The translations under genes and the position numbers were made by a program. Of a stretch of DNA of 64,000 bases, positions 59,291 through 64,000 are shown piece after piece; positions within the stretch are counted from its first letter, which is position 1; each line of letters opens with the position of its first letter. The notes beneath the pieces are model-generated. The model made no database searches, was not told the origin of the DNA, and saw only the letters and a list, made by a program, of their open reading frames with translations. Source of the stretch: Anthonomus grandis grandis (taxonomy: Eukaryota; Arthropoda; Insecta; Coleoptera; Curculionidae); NCBI RefSeq assembly GCF_022605725.1, contig NC_065549.1, positions 15,290,114 through 15,354,113 on the forward strand, in the 5' to 3' direction.

Positions 59291-59679
59291 CGAGTACCTA
59301 CTTGCGAATGATCTCTTTAGACAATGTAAAGAATTACAACCTGGTAACGCAGTTGAATGACCCAAGATAAGTTTAGTATACTTTTACTTAATATGTTAAT
59401 ACAGTGATATTGCCAAAACTATTAAATATGAATTCATAAAAGAGTGTTCAACTTAATATACCTTTTTTTTAAGATAAAGGATATTCCCGTTCAACTGGTC
59501 AACAATGCTAGAATATGGACAGGAACCATAGAGAACTAGTATGAGATAGGACACTGATGGTCCGAAGTGCGTCGTTTCCAAAATACAGTGTGGAAATTTT
59601 TCAAAAAAATCGAACTTTTCCTTCAGCATCAAACATGCTTTTAGCAATTTTAATAAAATTTTTAGGTTTCAAATGATAA

Positions 59680-60150
59680 ACGGTGAGGCCACTTTTTGAG
59701 GAATTGCAGGCGATATTGCAGGGAGGGACAAAAAAAAATGTGCTTGTTTTGGTCAAGTTTGCAAGTGCCAGTGCACACCATTTTATTTTTACTGTATGTC
59801 AAGAAAATCTGTTAACATCCTGTATTTTAGAAAGACGCATTTCCGATAATCGGTGTCCTATCTCAAACTACTTCTCCATGTATATGTTCTGTCATATGGC
59901 AGTTTTTCTACTCCTACAAAACGGAGAAAAAATGTAATAAAGGCTAAGGAAAAAAATATTAAGATTAGAAGAGAAAAACATATACAATTGCAAACGACAG
60001 TGAGGAGACTAAGGCATCGCATAACACATGTTTTCACTTTGTTGGATTACTTGAAAGAGAAGGCCTACATTTCGGAGAATGCTGAACGTGCCATTAGAGT
60101 AAGAATAATTTGGAGAATCCATACTATTAAGACAAATATTTGTTTCTAAT
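59680..60150 (+). pseudogene. P-element/THAP-like transposase fragment
   Basis: 59905-60100 reads TPTKRRKNVIKAKEKNIKIR, REKHIQLQTTVRRLRHRITH and VFTLLDYLKEKAYISENAER, a basic patch followed by a leucine-rich coiled coil. This is the linker after the THAP zinc finger in P-element-like transposases. The THAP finger itself (Cys2-Cys-His) and the catalytic core are not visible. The frame shifts near 59900. Confidence 0.5.
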
Positions 60151-62308
60151 ACATTTTTGTTTGAGATCTGTATTTTATATTTGTGTGAAGAGACATATTT
60201 ATGACTACAAAAAAATGCTTATGATAAGTTTTCTTAGTAAAAAAAAACTTAAAAAAATTAATTAATTTTTTTAGGCTTTTGTATCTGATCCGGCTGCCGA
60301 AACTGGGGTGTTTTGCCACTACCCATATTGGCTCTAAGAAGAAAATCACTGTCTTCCTGTTAACATTCGTAAATCCTCTTCTGACCATATTTATAAACAC
60401 ATATTTAAAGAGCTCATGTTAGAGAAGGCATCCTATTAATGTACGTTTATGTTTTTGTATTTATTATGTACTTTTTAGTGTTTAACCTATTACTTTTGTC
60501 ATGTTTTTTATATATTTATTCACCGTTACGTTCTTGACTGTTCTACTAATAAATTTGCGTGTACTTTGCAAATGTTGTTCATTCTTTTTATAGCATATTT
60601 AACATACATGTATTCTTCATTTTAATTTTTCAGTGAAATTTTTTTTATAATAATAAAATATATTTTCAGTTCTTACATGGATTATTTTATTTATATTGTT
60701 CTGTTAAATATATTTAGCCAATGTTAAATGTCTATATCGCTATAGTATTTATTATCTCTTTAGAATTTAATTTTTTTTCAATTCTGATGACAATCAAATT
60801 GATGGTCAAATATATCTTAATTTGAAATACATATTTAATAAATATTGATTTCCTAATTATCCAAGCTTGAACACAATTAAAAATAGCAATATCTAATTAG
60901 ATTTACTATAAGCCATAAACGCAATTATTTTAAATTTTTTGCTCAAAAAATTAATATATTACGAAAAATTAAGTAAAAAAGTCACTTAAGTCTCTGTCTA
61001 TAAACGAAATATAAAGGTCAACAAATTTGAACCATGTGTACGATGTTGCCATTACAGGCCAAAATCAGATTTCCTAAATTTCAATGACTGATCGACTTAA
61101 AATTCTATTTATGAATGAATAGTTTAGTCTTTACTTGGTTATAATTCTATGCTCTGTAGAAACCTAAACGACTAACTATCGTTGTAATGGGCAGCGTGTA
61201 GCTATTTTTTTGAAAAAACTTAAAGACTATTAGATTAAAATTTCCAAACCCAAAATTAATGGTTTGACCCCTTTCTGGTTTGCAAAAGTATTTGCAAATC
61301 AGATTATTTTTTGCTTTTGGGTATGAACATCCTAAAAAAAAATCTTAAATATACTAGATAAAAAGAAATAATAGAGAATGAAGAATATCAATTTAGTGAT
61401 ATTCCATACAAGTGATATGAGTCATTGAGAGATTCGAAAGTCTAAATGAAGACATTTCTACCAAGTTTTCAAAAATTTAAATAGTAACTTATTCTGACTA
61501 TCTGAAAAGTTCATTCTTGAATTTGAAGAATATACTAATGAAAATGACAGAATTATACTTTTTTTGAATATAAACATAGTAATAAAGAAGAAAAAAAATT
61601 ATTAAAATACATAAGAAACAATTAAGTCAAGAAATAATGACCAAGCAACATTTTATTGCTGAAGTGCTACAAAATAGGTATCTGAAAGACACAAAAATAA
61701 CCAAAATTGGACATTTAATTCGGCTATAAACACTGGCCAGATCTAATATAAATACCTTCTATTTAATGCACAATTGCGCACAATAAGTTGAAGCATCTAA
61801 AAAATAGTTTTTCTTCTCATAAAATATTAGAAAGAATAAAATGCCCTTTACCACCTTAATATATTTAATTTCTTTTGGTAAATTTCTAAAAGATTGAATA
61901 CAGAGTGTGATATTAAAAAAGCATACATTAATTTTCAGAAATATTTTTTTTTTAATCCAAAGCCTTGGCTGATACTTTATATTAAAAGTTCCTGTTTAAT
62001 TTCTTTCTGAAATTTTATAATTTATACATAAAACGATTAGGTACGAATAAACTAAATAACCCAGGATTTTTTGTATATATGTACCAAAATATCACTTTCC
62101 TAGACTTTAAGGCTAATCTAAATTTGTTATTGGATCGCAATCAAGTCCAACTCATCCAAGTTAAGGCCCCATAATCTTTAAATTAAAAAGAATATAAAAG
62201 ACAAATGATCAAACATAGAGTTGCATGATATTGTTGATTAACGTCAAAACAAATTAGTACATGCAAATAAAACACTCCATTCCAAGTAATATAAAAAAAA
62301 CGACTTAC
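60151..62308. other. very AT-rich intron, no gene
   Basis: No protein-like frame; may include decayed remains of the P-like element to about 60430. Confidence 0.5.
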
Positions 62309-64000
62309 CCTTTGTTCAGCGGGCAAAATCAACCCCTTTTCAAGGGCTTTCGCGAAATCGTAATCCTTTTTCTCAGTTACGTCGCGAACTCGACCCACTT
62401 GCGCGTCTACTATACCACTTTCAACTCCTTGTAGCAAAGGCATTATTACACCCTTTTCAAGATCTTTTACTACGGTGGAACTGGGGTCTATTAAATTTTG
62501 TGCGACTGCCTCTGTAAGGGTCAGTTTCTTTCTATCGATTATGTTAGTGGTAACAAACGGATCGTTGAAACATCCCGTAGTTGGATTATAGATACCATAA
62601 GTAACGCTTTCTATCAATGTGAAACCACTTTGAGTGGTAACCAAGAGACCACTATCGAGAGCTGCCGATAGAGTATATAGTTTAGAGGTGGAGCTGTCTA
62701 ATACGTTGCCCTTTTCGGCGTCAATCAGGCCCTTTCTGAAGCCTTCGGGAAGCTTAATAAGTTTCTTTTTACTCACGTCTTTTATTAAAGCACTATCAGG
62801 ATCAATAAACCCAAGGGTGATCGACTCTTTAAAAGTTATTTCATCTTCACTATCAGGCACCTTGAACTTACCAGTATTGATATCCAAATACCCCATATCA
62901 ATTGCTTGCTTAAACGACAAAGGTTCTTTCAAGAAAATGATTACCGATTGATCATAAGTTACTATCAGAGATTTGATTTTACCCGATTGCACGTCAAATA
63001 TAATGGTTTTAGTAACCTCAAGTTGACCGTCTTTGAGGGCATCAGCCACCGATTTAAAATTGCCCGTTTGTAAGTCCCTAACAACCGAAACTTCTGGATT
63101 AAGTAATTCGAATTTAACAGCTTCATCTAGAGAACATTCGCGTAGCTGCCTAGTGGGTGAAGCAGCTGATTGAGCTGCAGAAGCCTGCACGAAGTCCACT
63201 TCAAAAGGTTTCCTCAAAGTCACTAGAATTCCTTTTTTAAACGCTTCGTCAAAGTTATAAGTTTTTTTCGACTTCGAGTCTAGAACTCTTCCTTTATCTA
63301 CGTCAATGCGTCCCTCTTCTATTGCGAGTGGCAAGGGCTTCGTCGTATTACTTACAAGATCTTTGAAAGCAGTGCTATGGGAATCAATAAAATTATTTGC
63401 CAAAGCTTGCCGGAGATCATAAAACTCGTTATTCATAGGATCAGCAATTTTGCCACTCTCTGGCCTATAAAGACAATTATGTAACGCTTCCTCTAATGTT
63501 ATAGGTGTTCTTCCAGTCACTACTAACCCCTTGTTCTTTGCTTCCAACAAATTTATAGTTTTTCCATGAGGGTATACATAAATACTTAGCTGCTCATCTA
63601 TGATTTTAGTTTCAATTGCTACTGTCAGCTGCACATATTTATTTAGTTTACTGTTCTTCACTATGGAATTAACTGGATTAATTAACTCGTTTTCAATAGC
63701 TTCTTTTAAGTTATACTTTCTTCCAGTGGATGGATGTACAAACAAACCTTCTTCAGGAATATAAAATCCCATTTCCAAAGCCTCAGATAAACCAAAGTTA
63801 GCAGTTTCAATGTCAACCATTAATCCCTGATTTAAAGCCTCTGACAGTTTCAAAACCTTATCAGTGTTGGGATCTTTAAATGTCCCATTTCTTTTATCAA
63901 TAATACCCAATCTACATGTCTCACTTAAGTTGTACAGCATTCCCTGATGTCTATCAAAGTAACAAGGAAGCAGAGGATTAATATTAAAGTTCCTTATAGC
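62309..64000 (-). CDS. shot: shot exon: plakin-repeat region (partial, continues past right edge)
   Basis: This is an open frame of 564 codons that continues past the window edge. It is built of repeating units of about 35-40 residues in which a turn with a conserved Gly (for example LSEALEMGFYIPEEG) is followed by an [ED]A...G[LF][IV] helix end. That is the plakin-repeat pattern of plectin, desmoplakin and the PRD isoform of Drosophila Shot. The exon ends CAA AGG before GTAAGT (phase 0), matching the phase-0 start at 55607. The frame runs on into the intron to a stop near 62183, so intron retention would add a short unrelated tail. In Drosophila the plakin-repeat exon is optional. Here the same is likely, but that is inference. 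Confidence 0.9.

Larger units (their letters stand above)
1..64000 (-). other. shot: short stop (shot) gene, 3' two thirds, spanning the whole window
   Basis: A minus-strand set of exons, open at both window edges, encodes in order plakin repeats, spectrin repeats, two EF-hands, a GAS2 domain and a basic Ser/Arg-rich tail. That order is diagnostic of spectraplakins (Drosophila short stop; vertebrate MACF1 and dystonin), cytosolic giants that link actin to microtubules. The actin-binding N terminus lies beyond position 64000 and the last part of the tail beyond position 1. All donor and acceptor sites used are GT/AG and every junction keeps the reading frame, which supports a live gene. Introns hold many transposons but no exon is broken. 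The exact isoforms cannot be settled without transcripts. Confidence 0.95.

Noticed and set aside
1..64000. CRISPR arrays, operons, phage or bacterial features
   Set aside because: The window is eukaryotic with spliced genes; no regularly spaced direct repeats or bacterial gene layout are present.
1..64000. tRNA or rRNA genes
   Set aside because: I looked for B-box and cloverleaf patterns and conserved rRNA segments by eye and saw none; a tRNAscan-SE run would settle it.

Overview
The window is one stretch of an AT-rich insect-type genome, probably a beetle or another holometabolous insect. That placement is inferred from protein similarity to short stop and from the transposon mix, and the species cannot be read from the sequence. 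Almost all of it belongs to a single gene on the minus strand: the 3' two thirds of short stop (shot), the insect spectraplakin orthologous to vertebrate MACF1 and dystonin. I placed 16 exons and one possible alternative exon by splice signals and by codon phase, which matches at every junction. From right to left (5' to 3' of the gene) these are: a plakin-repeat exon open at the right edge (62309-64000); spectrin-rod exons at 55038-55607, 54602-54973, a 6546-nt exon at 43723-50268, 43423-43577, 42142-42500 and 40071-42084; three small cassette exons (36713-36778, 28859-28897, 28374-28451); the EF-hand pair (25715-25995, 25431-25660); the GAS2 domain (25431-25660 and 25257-25374); a 36-nt microexon (22670-22705); tail exons at 19377-19534 and 3253-3508; and a tail exon with an SxIP motif running off the left edge (1-124). 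A further GC-rich open block at 10597-10742 has exactly the splice phases needed to replace the 19377-19534 exon.

The introns are a graveyard of transposable elements, often nested. Left intron (125-3252) and the next one (3509-10596): a retroelement family with a hammerhead-ribozyme-like motif, two copies flanked by 12-bp target duplications; a 708-bp palindromic TA-flanked element inside the first copy; and a complete but dead Ginger DNA transposon (3952-6213) inside the second. 10.8-13.6 kb: a TA-flanked terminal-inverted-repeat element containing antisense LINE reverse-transcriptase sequence. 16.9-18.8 kb: two antisense LINE fragments. 26.7-30.3 kb: two sense LINE fragments. 30.9-36.0 kb: a Tc1 remnant, a nearly intact pogo-like element with a C-terminal zinc finger (31529-34287) and a Tc1/mariner element with an almost complete DD34E transposase (34568-35956). 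37.0-38.9 kb: an element with roughly 420-bp inverted repeats, carrying a LINE RNase H fragment with a perfect 13-bp target duplication. 51-54.4 kb: two Tc1-like remnants, a CR1-like LINE tail and a large inverted repeat. 58.2-60.2 kb: a hAT-like fragment followed by a P/THAP-like fragment.

The gene exons together encode the distal part of a giant cytoskeletal linker: plakin repeats, a long spectrin-repeat spacer, calcium-type EF-hands, the microtubule-binding GAS2 domain and a basic Ser/Arg/Pro tail with an EB1-binding motif. Every optional-looking exon is phase-symmetric or phase-interchangeable, which suggests that the link between rod and EF-hands and the link after GAS2 are both regulated by splicing. 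I see no rRNA, tRNA or CRISPR, and no second host gene.
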